Positions 10,911 through 23,434 of a stretch of DNA of 64,000 nt are shown piece by piece. Both the position numbers and the translations under genes were made by a program. This DNA comes from Ignelater luminosus. Taxonomy: Eukaryota > Arthropoda > Insecta > Coleoptera > Elateridae. The notes under the pieces were generated by a model. That model did no database searches, had not been told where the DNA came from, and was given only the letters and a program-made list of their open reading frames with translations. Location: NCBI GenBank assembly GCA_011009095.1, contig VTPC01000503.1, positions 249,723 to 313,722 on the forward strand, written 5' to 3'. How positions within the stretch are numbered: position 1 is the first letter of the stretch; the number at the start of each line of letters is the position of its first letter.

Positions 10911-13529
10911 AAGGGAAAACTTAAGCAAAAGCTGCGATTTTGTCTTCCGTTGCTTTACTGGTCTTATTATAGTTTATTTCTGTTGTCTAAACTACATATG
11001 TGTTTAAAAAACAATAAAAATTGAATTTGGATTGTGACGAAATAATATTGCAGTGATACATCAGAGCTAACTGTTTTACAATTTTACCTTTACTATAAAA
11101 GTTCAAATAAGTTTACCTTTTAAACTACACAGATAAAAAATGATTTGTTTTTATTATTATATAATGGGAATTTCATCGCTAAAAATAATAATAATTTATG
11201 ATAACATAATAGTTATTTTCTTCTCTTCAGGAAAAGGATATAAAAATATTAGTAATCTATACGTTCAAAAATGAAAGAATTGCGACCTTCACGACCTTAA
11301 ACTATAAGTTAAGGTCAATAATCTTACCGTGCTATTAGAGCCACTTACATAACAGACAACTTTCAGCCGAATTTTTGTCTAATTGCAATTTATAGCTATC
11401 ATGCTATCATTCAATTTGTCTATAATATCCCGTTTCTAGTTCACACCTTATATTAGTTGATAGTGACATGAACTGTTTAAATTTATGCATGAAAACACAT
11501 TTTATAATTAAAGAAATTGAACATTTATGAAATATTTTTTTATATAGTTATTTAGAAAAAAATTATTATATTTCAATGCTACATACATGACAACACAGAA
11601 CGATTTCAATTTTGATTAATTTCAACTGGTTTCAAGTGAAATTAATCATTTTACTATTACAGAAAATCCGGCGGCAAGATTGTGCAAGGTACATTATGCG
11701 GTATAGTATGTTGAGAGAATCAAGTTTAAATCTTTATGAATATGGCAGTAAAGTAGTCATTGATTTCCTCATAATGTAATTATTTATATTTTATTTGTTT
11801 TATAAGTGACGTTTGAATTAATCTTATATTTAATAACTATTTTATGGAGTGGACACAATCAATATGCAAGGTTAATATTTACTATGTATACTTTTCACAT
11901 TTACCACTAACGAATGATATACAACTTTCAGCACATTGCCATTGTTTTAATCTGAAGAATGCAGGAAATATTCTTTCTTTGGAAATTAAGTTGTATTTCT
12001 TATCTGCAATTTATGAATGTTATTGCCTTCAAAGATTATCTTGTTACTTGTTTGCCACTGTTTATTTGTGTAAGAAAAGTTGATTTTTTAGAGAAAATAA
12101 GGTAACAAATGAAATCGGCCTGTCAGTCTTTTCTGTAGGTGATAGGATCCTATATTGGTATTAAGACAAACTAAATATAAATTTACTTCTTTATTGTTTA
12201 AGTAAACTGGTTATAAAAGTACTAATTGACTTGTTAGCAATACATTAATACTACTTACTTGATGATTTGAACATTACTTAGAAATTCTTTAAAAAGCACC
12301 AACGCAAAGTTTGCTAAGTTGGTAAGTAGCACATTTTACTTTTACTTTTTTATTTCAACCGACTTTTATTGTTTTTCTTTTAAATCTTATTATTTCTTGG
12401 GAATTGTTTTATAATTTATGAAAAAAATGTGACCATTGCGAACATAAATGTGAAGCTTTTCTTCTTTAGACTTGAATACTATTGATAGCTATTTTTTTTT
12501 AATATGGCTACGATGTGGTTTTCCAGTGAGAACTTGTACAGCTTCCAAAACAGAACATTTGTTGTGTATTGCTTGCTATATTGAGCTTCAAGTACATCAA
12601 GAATTTATCTAGCTCTTATCTCTTTTAATACAATCAACAATTGTAGTGTGTAATACGCTAGAATATTCTCGTAATGTGTAAAAAACATTTTGCTGCCTAA
12701 AAAAGACTTTTTGAACTGCTTGCACCAGATCAACACCATTGGCGGTCATAGCTGAGTTGCGAGTTTTGCCAAAATGGTTCCAAGGTAGATTTTAAGAGAA
12801 ATTACGAAAAGTGTTTTTTCTTAGATTATGCAATAGTCTGCCCCAGAAATGAACACGACAGCTTTGATCCAGAATAAAACACAAGAGTATATTTTGAAGA
12901 AGTTAGTTAATAGAAGTAGTAAATGTGGCATAAACCAGAAACATGATAATATCGAAAATTCTTTACTGCTAAATAAACTCATTTTTGCTGTAACACTATC
13001 CATTAGATTTTTCCAGCAGTAGCTTTTTTAGATGCAGTTTCCTAAATTATTAATGCATTTAGCCTGTTTACTTTCCTTTCTGAAAATCATTTTGACTGAC
13101 ACCCAGTATTACTCAATAGGTTTCAGTTATGAGACATTTGGAGGCTTACATGTTTTTCCTACAATAATTACTTTATTTACACGAAACCATTGTAATTTCT
13201 TTTTCGCGTCGAGCTATGGTCAAAGTACAATAGGCTGATTATATTGTTGTACGAAAGGACACAAACGTTTCCTTAAAAATTCGTTGCAGAAATATTTGTA
13301 TTTACCTATTTTTTGTAAAAACAAAGATGTAATTTCTGCCCCCATCTCGGTATATTGCCTGCCATACTAATTGATGCTAACACTTTGTTTCCAGATTTCC
13401 CAATATAATCAGACTTTTTCGAATCCATAACGACAGTTTTCTTAAAAGTGCTTTGGTTTGAAGAAAGTCTACAATTCTTTTATTCATTTACCTAGTCTTC
13501 TACTCTTTTGGACTAACCGCATTGAGTTT
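10911..13529. other. AT-rich DNA, nothing recognised
   Basis: I see no gene, RNA or element with definable ends. The frames at 11844-12083 and 12821-13238 lack domains and match the base composition. Confidence 0.4.
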
Positions 13530-13780
13530 TCGAAGTTTTTCAACGAACTCCAAAGGAGTCGTTACTGAATTTGCGAAGTTGTCTGTCTGTCCGAATTTTT
13601 TGTCAAATTTTGAAATTTTGACTTCAGATCTTAATTCTACATCAAAAACTAAAGATTACATGGTATCTTTCGTTTTTTGATAACTCTTCGGGAACATGGT
13701 CAAAATGGCCGCCAAAAATTGAAGAAAGTGACAAAACAGGAGTTCGTTATGCTTTGCATTCTCAGATGTTTTTAACTAAA
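13530..13780 (-). repeat. dispersed repeat, inverted copy of 21400-21640
   Basis: The reverse complement of this stretch aligns almost end to end with 21400-21640. Shared blocks include GAATGCAAAGCATAAC, GGCGGCCATTTTGACCAT, TTCCCGAAGAG and GCAAATTCAGTAACG. It is an old repeat family without coding capacity that I can see. Confidence 0.75.
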
Positions 13781-16700
13781 ATGGCAGAATTTTATTGTGC
13801 TACTCCTGAAGTTTTGGTGAAATTTGAACAAATGTTTCCGTACTAGTTATGTTGGAACACTGCAGGATCTTTGGAGGAGATTCTTGAAATCTTGGGAATT
13901 TTTTTAATTTGAATCAAGATTTAATAAATGGCAAAATAATCATCTAACTAAACTTAGGCATGTTCTGGCATAATCCCAGAGTCATTATCCAGAATTGTGA
14001 TTGGATGCTACCTTCTCGGTTGAGGCATCCAGGCAGAGACTTCACTAGAGGAAAGTGACATTTCTCCATAATCTCGTCAGACTTTTGACAGGAAAAACTA
14101 CAAAAGTCGAGTCTACAAGACGATTTGTGTCCTCTAAGGTCCTCCGTATTTCTCTACTGCATTTTTATTTTTTGAATATAATAGACCGAGACGGTTTTAG
14201 ATCCGAATTAAAGAATCTTGAATTCTTACGAACTGCAAGCCAGTTTGAGACTGGCCAAAAACCTAAAACGTTCTCGGCTTGGTAATAATTGATGAGATAT
14301 ATCACAGTTGCTCTGCACCAGAAGACATTGGATATTTAATTTAGTCAATCTCTCAGAACTCTTGATTACCGTTACATCTTATCTTTTCAGTTCTAATAGA
14401 TGTGTTCAGACTAATTCGATATATTGTGGCATGGATTTCGAGCAAACCAAGAATTTCATATTTTAAATTGTTAGGTCTTTCAATGGACTTACTTTTCGAG
14501 CGACGATGTCGATACGGAAGCATCTGTAAATGCTATTGGAGATCAAATCATATTCTACTGTAAGTTGGAGCTGCCATTATTTCCAGTTTTATAAATACGA
14601 GAAAAGGCAAAGACTTATTAATATTGGCATGCCTTTCTTTGACTCAATACACTCGTTCAGTTGTAATGTTATTTTAAAACTTATCCGGCCTTTGTTTTAA
14701 ATTCTGTTTAGATATTTTCATCTTGTAAGAATTAATTATTTCATTTCGTATACATTCATTTATCAAATTGCTTATTTTGCTAAAAAAATATTTCTTTTCA
14801 AGGTTCGTCGAGCTTTAGTTACCATAAATACATGCTTTTACAGTCAAAAAGTGTCGAATTTCCGACACCAGGCCTGCCTTGTTTCCATGAGATTTTTATT
14901 TTATGAGGACGGTTGCGGACGTCCGACCACATATTACAAAGTACCAACGTGCTGTCGGAATTTTCCGCTCATCATATAGCTGTTCACGTATTCGTTTGTT
15001 TCCTAGGGTGAAGTAGACTCTACTTAGCCCTTTGGGCCACGTTCATTCCGACCGGCGCGCTGGGTGAACTGCAAAAGAAAGCAATTCTGTTGCGAGCTTT
15101 CTAAGTGCAAAGTTGCAAGTTCCTTTTTCTTGAAGAGTTTGTGTTTAGTGGAAATTTAATCGAAGGTGGCTTCGTGAATTTCATAAACGTTCTTTCGAGA
15201 CGGATCAGAGACATTTCGAACTTGCAGACATCCAGACACAGCCTGTAAATTTAGTTTTTGGGAGAGCAGTCTAATTGCAGAACTTAGACCGGAGTCCCTG
15301 GGATCGCAAATCATCTGATTTTTCTTTGGACTCACTCGAAATATATTTATTCAGTAAAATATCTTGTGAGAAAGTGCCCCTCTGTACTGCTGTTGTAAAG
15401 AAAGAACTATTTCGTTAAATAATTTCGTATCATCTCTTATACACCTGAACACCGCAATGGACACTGTGTTGTCATTAAAAATAAGTTCTTTTAAGAACAA
15501 TCTTGAGAACGTTCTAATTTAATTAATGCAGACGTGCTTACAAGTGTTTGTGTTATAAATTCGATGGGAAGCGACCAAGCTTCGATCGCTTAAAACGAAC
15601 CATCTGGCCAATATCAATTATTACTCTGAGAAATTTCTTTATTACGTTATTATTTGCGGTTAAGATTCTGTTAATGTTTAACGATTAACCTATAAGTTTT
15701 GAAAGAATCCCCAAAATCTAAGTGGAAGAATATACTAATTAGTTTTTGTAAAACGAACGTTCGAAGGTAGAATTAAGTTTTAATTGTTTGCCTTTTTTAT
15801 GTTAAACTAAAAGCATTAACTGATTTGCGGTTGTTTATGAGTAAAGAAAATCAAATCATAAACATCTACTTTGAAGATTTATAGTTTTGCAAAAGAATCT
15901 GTTGACAAAGTTATAAATCTCAGTTTTCTTATAACGTATTTTATTTGTTAGTTGAGTAAATATTTAATCTTCTCATATTTAGTTTGATTCTTCCCCTTTT
16001 GTGTGGAATAATAATATTTTAGTCATTCATATATATTTTGATGTTTTTTTTGTTGTTTACTTTTCTTTTCATTATTGATTTAATAAATTAAGGTAAAGTT
16101 TCTTTTGTGCTTTATTGAAGTATACCTTTAAGGGCTTTTATTTGTGTATTTCTGTTGATTTTTTTTTAAACAGTGTAAACCATTGGTTGGATCCTTATTA
16201 GAAGAGTTGATATAAATAAATTACTGTACTTGAGATTCACAATTTTAATTTGGAATATCCATGCTTATGAGTGGCCAGCAGGTTCCAGATTGTTGTATAT
16301 GTTTAATATTTGTTTGGTAAGTGGTACGTTAAACAGTAAATTTTGAGTATTTTGATACATAAAATGTCTACTGTGAATAACGCAGGTGAGCCCACATACA
16401 GGGTGTTAGACTACGAGAAGCTGCGTGGGTTGACTTATAGTTTCCTTTTGATTTTCAGCTTCTGGCGCCCTTAATTGTTATCATCTATAAGACATATTTA
16501 TAGTTGCTGTGAGTGTGAAATTTTATCGTTTTGTTTAAGGCAAGTCTAGTTTGAACCACGCCCATCTTCGGTTTGGAGCTACGGAATTGAACATCTTCTA
16601 CTATCCGTAACGGGCATTAGACCTCTTTTTCGGGTTTTTCCCGTTACATAGTTCTAACCTTTGTTTAACGTTTGGAGAAAGTTGGTATATTAAAACGAAT

Positions 16701-19427
16701 GATTCAAGAAAATGACGTCAGCGATTGCCAAACGGGCTATAAAATCTGTTTTCTCCATGATCTGTATATCTATACTACATACTAAAAGCAGCAGAGAAAG
16801 TTATCGAAATCTACAAGGATCATTCTAATTGCGACGGAGAATATCCACTTTTACTACCTGGAGATCAGTCATCGTGACGATTAATTAGTTATATCATCTT
16901 TGTACTAACCCATAGTTCTTCCGTTCCCATCAGAAGAGTCTTACCTCCAACATTGATTGCCATATTCTTCCAGTATGCTCTGTCAAGTTCTAAGAACCCC
17001 CCTCTAAGTGTAAACTAAACGATGAGTTTTCTTCTGCGAGTCAACAATGATATAGTGCCATCTTGTAAGGCGTTTTATCAAGAATGAAGCTAGATGTAAC
17101 TAAATTTAAATGATACTAACCCACTATCATCTAGCAATCAGCAGATTTATTGAATTACTCCGAATGGAAAGTTAAATTTTGTTTTGCCGAACTGCTCTCA
17201 AATTTCTTCTAGCGAATAGATTGAGGTTACTAACAGGTTTCAATGGCTGAATAGAAAATAAAGTGAAGAAACATCGGATGGAATTTGTCTACAATTCTGC
17301 ATTGATAATAATTTAGCAGACGTTGAAAAGTATAAGAAAATAATCGAATTAGTATCTGAACAAATTATCAATACAGGAGAAGCGTCATTGAAAGTACCTC
17401 AGAATATTATCTTGTATCATTGACACTGTAAAAATAGCACAGTTCAGTTATTTCATGTAAATTTAGGTATACTGAAGTTTATTATGAACAATAATAAATA
17501 GCAGTGTGTTAAATTGTTTGTTGTCAACAGATGGCGTTGATTTGGTGTCTTAATCAGTTGGTTTGTTATTTCAAGTGGAAACAATAAGAAATTGTCCTAA
17601 TTTACAACAGTTAACCAAACCACTACGATTCTAAATGGTAGTATCAGAATAATGTGAAGTTATGTTAACTGTTTATACTGAACATACTATACTGAAACAG
17701 TCCTGTATGAAGAACAAACCACAGGTGTTGAGTCTGTTGATTTCATACCTTTCTTCCTTATTATTATTTTATTTCTGATTACGGTATTAGACGACTGGTA
17801 AAACAGGTGTATGATTACGCTCGTCTGATACAAATATGCATTCAGTGTCGATGTTATCTTCCACTATGTGAGTAGTCCTTGAAACAAGATTTTACCGGAA
17901 TCGAAAATTTATTCGTTATAATGTTTGTTACAACAGGACTTTGCAGTGATTGCGTCTTTAATTTTGAAAAATTATCCTAGACCTACCGTGATTGAAATAT
18001 TGCACACATAAAAAAATGAATTACCAATCTTGTTAATTACTGCTGTTTCTAACGTTGAGATTTGTTTCACGGAACCTCCCAACTAAAGGTCATAAACGTA
18101 TCATCATTAACTAATAATTACTGAAAAATTTTAATTTTTTGTTACCAGTGCAAAAGAGGAGGAAGATAGAGCAATAAATTTACTTTTTACTGCAGATTAT
18201 TTAAGCATGATAGCATGAAGATATTTGTAGAATTTAGTATTTGATATTTGCAACTATAATTGCAAGGTAATAATGTAAAATATATTAATAATGTTTAACT
18301 GTCCAGAACTGACTTTTCCGTGTTTTGGATTATGTGGATACATATGAGAAACTCGAGCAATGTGGAATGTTAGCAGTGAATGCATTTCTTTTTATCATTA
18401 CTGGTAATAAATACGGTTTCCATCAAGGATGGATTCTGAAATATTCTGTATTTAATTAACAACAAAAGATGATTTTAAATCTGCATGCGGATTTCCATTA
18501 ACGTATAATAAAATATTCATTGAATCATAAAAATATACTTTATGGCCTATTTACTTATATGGAAAAATTATAATTAGTTGTTCTCTACGAAAATTTTTAT
18601 AAAACGAATTATGACCAGTATAATTCAAGGATGCTGTACTATAATCGGTAGATAATAAATAAATCGTTTACTCATCTGCCATATCTATAAAAATTTAGAA
18701 TGTATTTAATAAAGATTTTTTCTCCGGTTTTTATCTTCAAGGTAAAAGAAAAAATAAGAGAAAAAAAATTTTAAAAATTAAACTACCACTTTGGAAGCGG
18801 ATCTAAAGCCGTAGTGAATGCAAAAATGGCCGATGGAAAAAATTCAACACGTGTTCGTATTTAAATAGTCTACTAGCGTAATTACAAACTGTGGATATTG
18901 CATGACCTTAATGAGCACATTTTTTTCACTCTCACGTTTCCCGTGAATAAGATTATTGTAGAAACCTACGTGAAATAATGCTAATCTTGTGGATAATTAA
19001 ATGATTTCCACGTGAAATGTTAAGTTGTGGAAATGTTACTATTGTTAAACATTCAAATTAGCAGTTAGGGACTTTTACATGTTTAAATGTACACTTTGAT
19101 TCTGAAATCACGGATTTGTTACAGATAGAGCAGAAGGTGAAACTGAAGTAAACAAATCAAATAAAAGCCTTTAGGCAATTATGAAAATTATTATTTTCTC
19201 TAGCAATAGAGTCTTTAATGACTTTAAATTGTGTAAATTATGGTCAATTATAATAATCGTAGATGGCAAAAATTCTATTTCGGATATTCTTATAATTACA
19301 GAAGGTGTGTTTAGGTGAGAAGATTTAGAAATATATCAAGAATTTATTATTTTTTTCATATACCTATATTTTAAGAGGAAGAATGCAAATAATGCTTACA
19401 AAAACCATATTTAATAAGGTATGATCT
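13781..19427. other. AT-rich DNA, nothing recognised
   Basis: No gene or element is recognised. A short GC-richer patch lies at about 14850-15070. Reverse-strand fragments there look protein-like but carry stops and match nothing I know. Confidence 0.4.
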
Positions 19428-19800
19428 ACAGTGTGTCCAAAATTCGAGGCTTACCACTGCGATCTTGGAAACCGTAAGAAATACGAAATCGATTAAATTG
19501 GAAAAAAGTTGCCTATTTTGGTGACCATTTTACTGATGTTTTTGTGTTTTCAAAAAAGTTCACGGCTTACTAGATATTCGCTAAAAACAAAATTGTCCGA
19601 TTTTCTTTAAAGTGGAATATCTCAAGAACGTGGAAAGATAGAAAAAAAGACAGAACGGAAGTTTTAGAGAATTGACTCTCAAACACAATAGTCATTTTCG
19701 CGATCGTCTTTGTGCGTTTTTGTGTGTACCTACTGAATTACTCGTTTTCAAACTTATTAAACTTAGCAATATTTTCCACGTTCTGTGAAATTCACTAAAT
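19428..19800 (-). repeat. MITE-family copy related to 35930 and 44431 elements
   Basis: It begins TACAGTGTGTCCAAAATTCGAG and continues with GATCTTGGAAACCGTAAGAAATACG, then TTAAATTGGAAAAAAGTTGCC. This is the reverse complement, with divergence, of the right-hand end of the elements at 35930-36400 and 44431-44880. The far end is not clear. Confidence 0.55.
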
Positions 19801-19845
19801 ATTGTCGTCATGCTTGAATGGAAACTGACCTTTCAATTATACAGA

Positions 19846-20033
19846 GTGTCTCTGAAAACAAATAATAAACGTTGACAGTATATTTCGGAAACAAAATTAA
19901 CAGTCGATTTGAAAAAAAGTTTCTGTTGCATTCTTCCCGTAGAATGCGCCATTTTCTAGTAAAATTGGATTTTTTAAAGTCTCTCAAATTCAACGGTTAA
20001 AGTTTATTTAAAAACAAGAAATATTGACACCCT
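19846..20033. repeat. possible short MITE with weak terminal repeats
   Basis: The stretch opens TATACAGAGTGTCTCTG and closes TGACACCCTGCA, which are complementary over about 10 bases (CAGAGTGTC/GACACCCTG). There is no coding content. The boundary call is tentative. Confidence 0.3.
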
Positions 20034-20167
20034 GCATCACAAAAACTGTACACTCGAAAGAAAAAGGTTGTAAAGTAAAGTACTATAAGCCGTTGAATTG
20101 AGAGATCTTCTAAACCCTTCTCTTCGAAGAACTTTTGGTCTATCTGCTATCACAGTCATAGGTGTCC

Positions 20168-21356
20168 AGTTCTGCGTAGTGTCCTTTCAGTTTAAACGTC
20201 GGCAGTGGTCCCTCCCTGGTCATCAACCAGTGTTCGCACTGGCCCGCGTCAGGCGCACCTGGTCCCCCGGCAATTCTCCCTGCGTCCTGTTGCAGCTGCT
20301 ACTGGCAACCTTCGTTCTGGGGGGCGAAGGCCCCGGAGTGGCGCCGGCTAACCAACCGGGCTACCCTGCGTTTCGTGGGTCGGCGCAGGCCCCAGAGCCG
20401 GAGAAACGCGACTATTGGCGCGGGTATATGGTATATGGTTTCCCGTGCTCTCCTGGGTGTCCGTACTCCGAACGCGTCCCGGGCCGCGGCGTAAGTAGGT
20501 TTCACGGCCCCCCAAGTCCCCTTTATCACTGTCACCGTCAACGCCTAGCGGCCGCTACCGAGCTCACTCCCTACACCGCGCGAGTAGGGGTGGGGCTCTG
20601 AAAACCGTTTGATATGCCAAACGCCGGACACCACCAAGTTACCGCGAGTTGAAGTTCACTTCAGCTGCGGACGTTGTTCACTTCTACAACCGCTAACTGC
20701 ACCACCAGAATCGACATCGCCCGCGACAGCCAATGGATATCTAACCATATCCATTGTTGGATATGGTTAGATATCCATTGGCTGTCGCGGAGCCCAGCAC
20801 GCCTTCATCAAGAACCATCTCAACAACATCATCAGCTTGGCAGAAGATGGGCACCTCAACCTACAACTTACAGTATTGTACAACGGGGTCAATGACCTCA
20901 ACAACTTTCTTCGCTTATAACATCCATGGGCCAATCCGAATAATCAACATCTACTACAGATAACATCAACCAATGCGCCACACAACCGCCGCTACCTCCG
21001 GCAACAACCGACGCTCTTTCCGAACACCAGGAAACATCTAACACCGAAAAGTCCCTTAAGCCCCGCCTACCAGGGACCGCCCATCGCCAACTCGCTTTAG
21101 ATACAAACGCCAATTGCCCCCGCGCTCAACTACTACATTCGACGGGAGGAACCAGACGCCGCCGGCTCCACAACATCCATGCTGCCAACGGCCCTCCACG
21201 CGCCACTTCGTGCTACATCGCTCCAACGGCTGGTCAAGTGCTCGTTTCAATGAACCACCTCTGCATGGCTGGAGAAGCTTTAGAAAGAAGCTTAGAACGG
21301 CCTCCCGCCTTCAGCGGGATAAAATAACGACGAACTAGACTCGACTCGACTCGACT
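20168..21356 (+). mobile_element. GC-rich retroposed insertion with 11-bp TSD
   Basis: This is a 1189-bp, conspicuously GC-rich block in AT-rich DNA. It is flanked by CATAGGTGTCC (20157-20167) and CATAAGTGTCC (21357-21367), a one-mismatch 11-bp direct duplication. Removing the block rejoins a sequence that resembles the related repeat units at about 21650-21700 and 21865-21935, so this is a real insertion into an older repeat. The right end carries four GACTC units (21338-21357). Just inside them is a small hairpin (TCCCGC at 21303-21308, GCGGGA at 21314-21319). A variable-length duplication and a simple-repeat tail fit target-primed reverse transcription of a non-LTR element or SINE. Open frames (20098-20601 and about 21060-21338) encode proline- and arginine-rich peptides with no reverse-transcriptase motif visible. 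The family is unknown. Confidence 0.65.
20721..20790. repeat. perfect 33-bp inverted repeat (hairpin)
   Basis: The arms at 20721-20753 and 20758-20790 are exact reverse complements separated by TTGT. It lies inside the GC-rich insertion and contains repeated GGATAT/ATATCC steps. Confidence 0.97.
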
Positions 21357-21357
21357 C
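21338..21357. repeat. (GACTC)4 tandem repeat
   Basis: Four exact GACTC units form the right tail of the GC-rich insertion and abut its target-site duplication. Confidence 0.95.
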
Positions 21358-21367
21358 ATAAGTGTCC

Positions 21368-22240
21368 ATAGGTACAAAATCAGCAAGTCAAATCTCAGTT
21401 TCAAACATCTGGGAATGCAAAGCATAACCACAACGAACTCCGTTTTGTTACTGAATTCAACCAATTTTCAAATTTCGGCGGCCATTTTGACCATCTTCCC
21501 GAAGAGATAGCAAAAAACCGAAGTTGTCTTTAGTTTTCGATGTAGAATCCAAATCTGAAGTCAAAATTAAAAAAAAAACAGACAGATTTCGCAAATTCAG
21601 TAACGGCTCCTATCGGAGTTCATTGAAAATACATTGCATCTCACACCTCAAAAGACTTTTGATCTACTTGCCATTACAGTACCCGTGGGTACAAAGTCAA
21701 CATATCCCAAGGAATGGCAGCTTTTAGTCTCTAATCTCAGCTTCAAACACACATTGTATCTTACGCCGCAACAACTTAGTTTTGGTATATTCACGACTTT
21801 TACTATCTCTGCAATGCTTTTTTGGTTTCTTGCACCAAACCCATCTTTTACCCCCTTTCACGGGGAAAACTTTTGATCTATTTGCTATCACAATGATAGG
21901 TATCATGGGTACAAAATTAACAACTCCTGAGGAATAACAGTTTTTACTATCAAACCTCCCGGGAGTAAAAATGCTACTTTAGTTCCTTTGTTTTCGAAGA
22001 CCAAGATTGATAATCATTACTAAATATGTTTGTTTGATAAAAAAGATATTTTTTCGAAAATTATCTAATGTGGTACCAAATGGGTTAAACTGCTCTGCTG
22101 GAAGCCCAAATCTAATTTTTAAGTGGCGTCTATAAAATAAAAATAGCATTTTGTTGTCCCGTCTCTGTTTAGAGCCAAACAAAACTTAAGTATGCAGATG
22201 ACTCTATTACCTTTGCATTCTTTGTGGTTGTAAGAATGAT
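21368..22240. repeat. old dispersed repeat array
   Basis: Related units recur at about 20130-20167, 21650-21700 and 21865-21935. They share a CTTTTGATCTA..TGCTATCAC core followed by GGTACAAA. 21400-21640 is an inverted copy of 13530-13780. No coding sequence is seen. Confidence 0.6.
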
Positions 22241-22242
22241 AG

Positions 22243-23290
22243 TTAGTTATGATTACAAAACGTTATCATAAGTATCATCATATCAGTATCACCCTGTAAT
22301 TTAACACACTCGGACCAACGCATCTCCAACTTTTCAATCCCTTCACGGAAATGGTTTTCTGCGAGGCCTGCAACATAGGCATTTGAAGCGTTGATGACTT
22401 CTTTATTGGACCTAAATTTCTTTCCAGATAGAAATTTTTTCAGTTTGGGGAACAGATGAAAATCCGACGTAGCCAAGTTCGGTGAGTAGGGGAGAATGGT
22501 GAACGATTTCGAACTTCAACTCAGCTTTTATTGTAGAGCAATTGCACTTGCATGAACTGGTGCATTGTTTTTGTGAAACAAAATTTTTTTCATTGACATT
22601 CCGGGGCGTTTTTCACAAATTGCTGCATCTAGTTGTTCTAAAAGTGCTGAGTAATATTGACTTGTTTTGGGTTTTCCTTTCTTCAGATAGTCAGTAAGTA
22701 AAATGCCCTTGGCATCCCAAAAAACAGAAGCAATTACGTTTCCAGCCGACTGAAATGCTTTTGCCTTCTTTGGGACGGAATCTCCCTGGCCAACCCATTG
22801 CTTTAACCATTGTTTGGTTTCTGGGATATAACGGTGAATCCAAGTTTTATCCATGGTCACATATCTCCTAATGAAATCATCTAGATTTTTTTCTTAAACA
22901 ACTGCAAACACAGCTGAGAATCGAGCACGAATGCGTTGTCGTTTTGGAATCACCAGACGCGATATTCATCTTACTCTTGGTCCAGTATATTGACAACCCC
23001 TTCATACGAGATGCCCACAGTCTCAACTATTTCACGAACTTTTATTCGACGATTGTCTAACACCATATCATCCATCCTATCGATGATTTCGGAAGTAGTC
23101 GCAGATTTTGAGCGCCCTGAACGAAGTTCAGCAATTGTGTGGGCACGTTTGAATTCAGACATCCTAAAACTTGCGGTGGAAAACGATGATGAAGAGTGTC
23201 CAAGAACAGAATTCAATCTGGTTTTAACTTCTGCGGCTGTTCTGCCCTCCAAATAAAAAAATTAATGACAGCTCTAATTTCATTTTTCGC
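22243..23290 (-). pseudogene. mariner transposase with lost catalytic residues
   Basis: Three reverse-strand segments line up as one protein. The first is an N-terminal HTH segment (GRTAAEVKTRLNSVLG then KVREIVETVGISYEGV, 23252-22971). The second is the central catalytic segment (22860-22528), starting MTMDKTWIHRYIPETK and ending KILFHKNNAPVHASAIAL. The third is the C-terminus (22476-22243) with ATSDFHLFPKLKKFLSG and EKLEMRWSECVKLQGD. The expected DETW reads DKTW, so the first Asp is kept but its neighbour is changed. The expected second Asp (HQDNAP) reads HKNNAP, replacing the catalytic Asp with Asn. Frame changes separate the segments, so the protein cannot be made and would be inactive. 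Confidence 0.85.
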
Positions 23291-23432
23291 CACAATTGAG
23301 AAATCACGAAATTTAAGTGCATCAACAATTATCAAAAGTGAACTATATGACATCAGTTTGATTGAAATACCAGCCTACTTGATGGTGCAAAATAAATTGA
23401 ATTGATTCCTGAAACTTTTCAATCCAGCCCCG
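22243..23432 (-). mobile_element. degenerate mariner element
   Basis: Transposase blocks on the - strand cover most of a mariner. At the right end, GAAACTTTTCAATCCAGCCCCG with TA at 23433-23434 is a plausible terminal repeat, reading CGGGGCTGGATTGAAAAGTTTC inward. No matching left terminus is recognisable, so the left edge given is the end of the coding similarity. Frames are broken at several points. Confidence 0.8.
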
Positions 23433-23434
23433 TA

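Noticed and set aside
11844..11880. Possible upstream NudC exon (EWTQS, where NudC has WTQTL)
   Set aside because: The match is four residues long, the surrounding frame is unlike NudC, and no acceptor/donor pair supports it.
20098..20601. 167-codon GC-rich open frame as a host gene
   Set aside because: It starts in the flanking repeat, crosses the insertion boundary at 20168, has no recognisable domain, and lies in a GC-rich insertion where stop codons are rare by chance.
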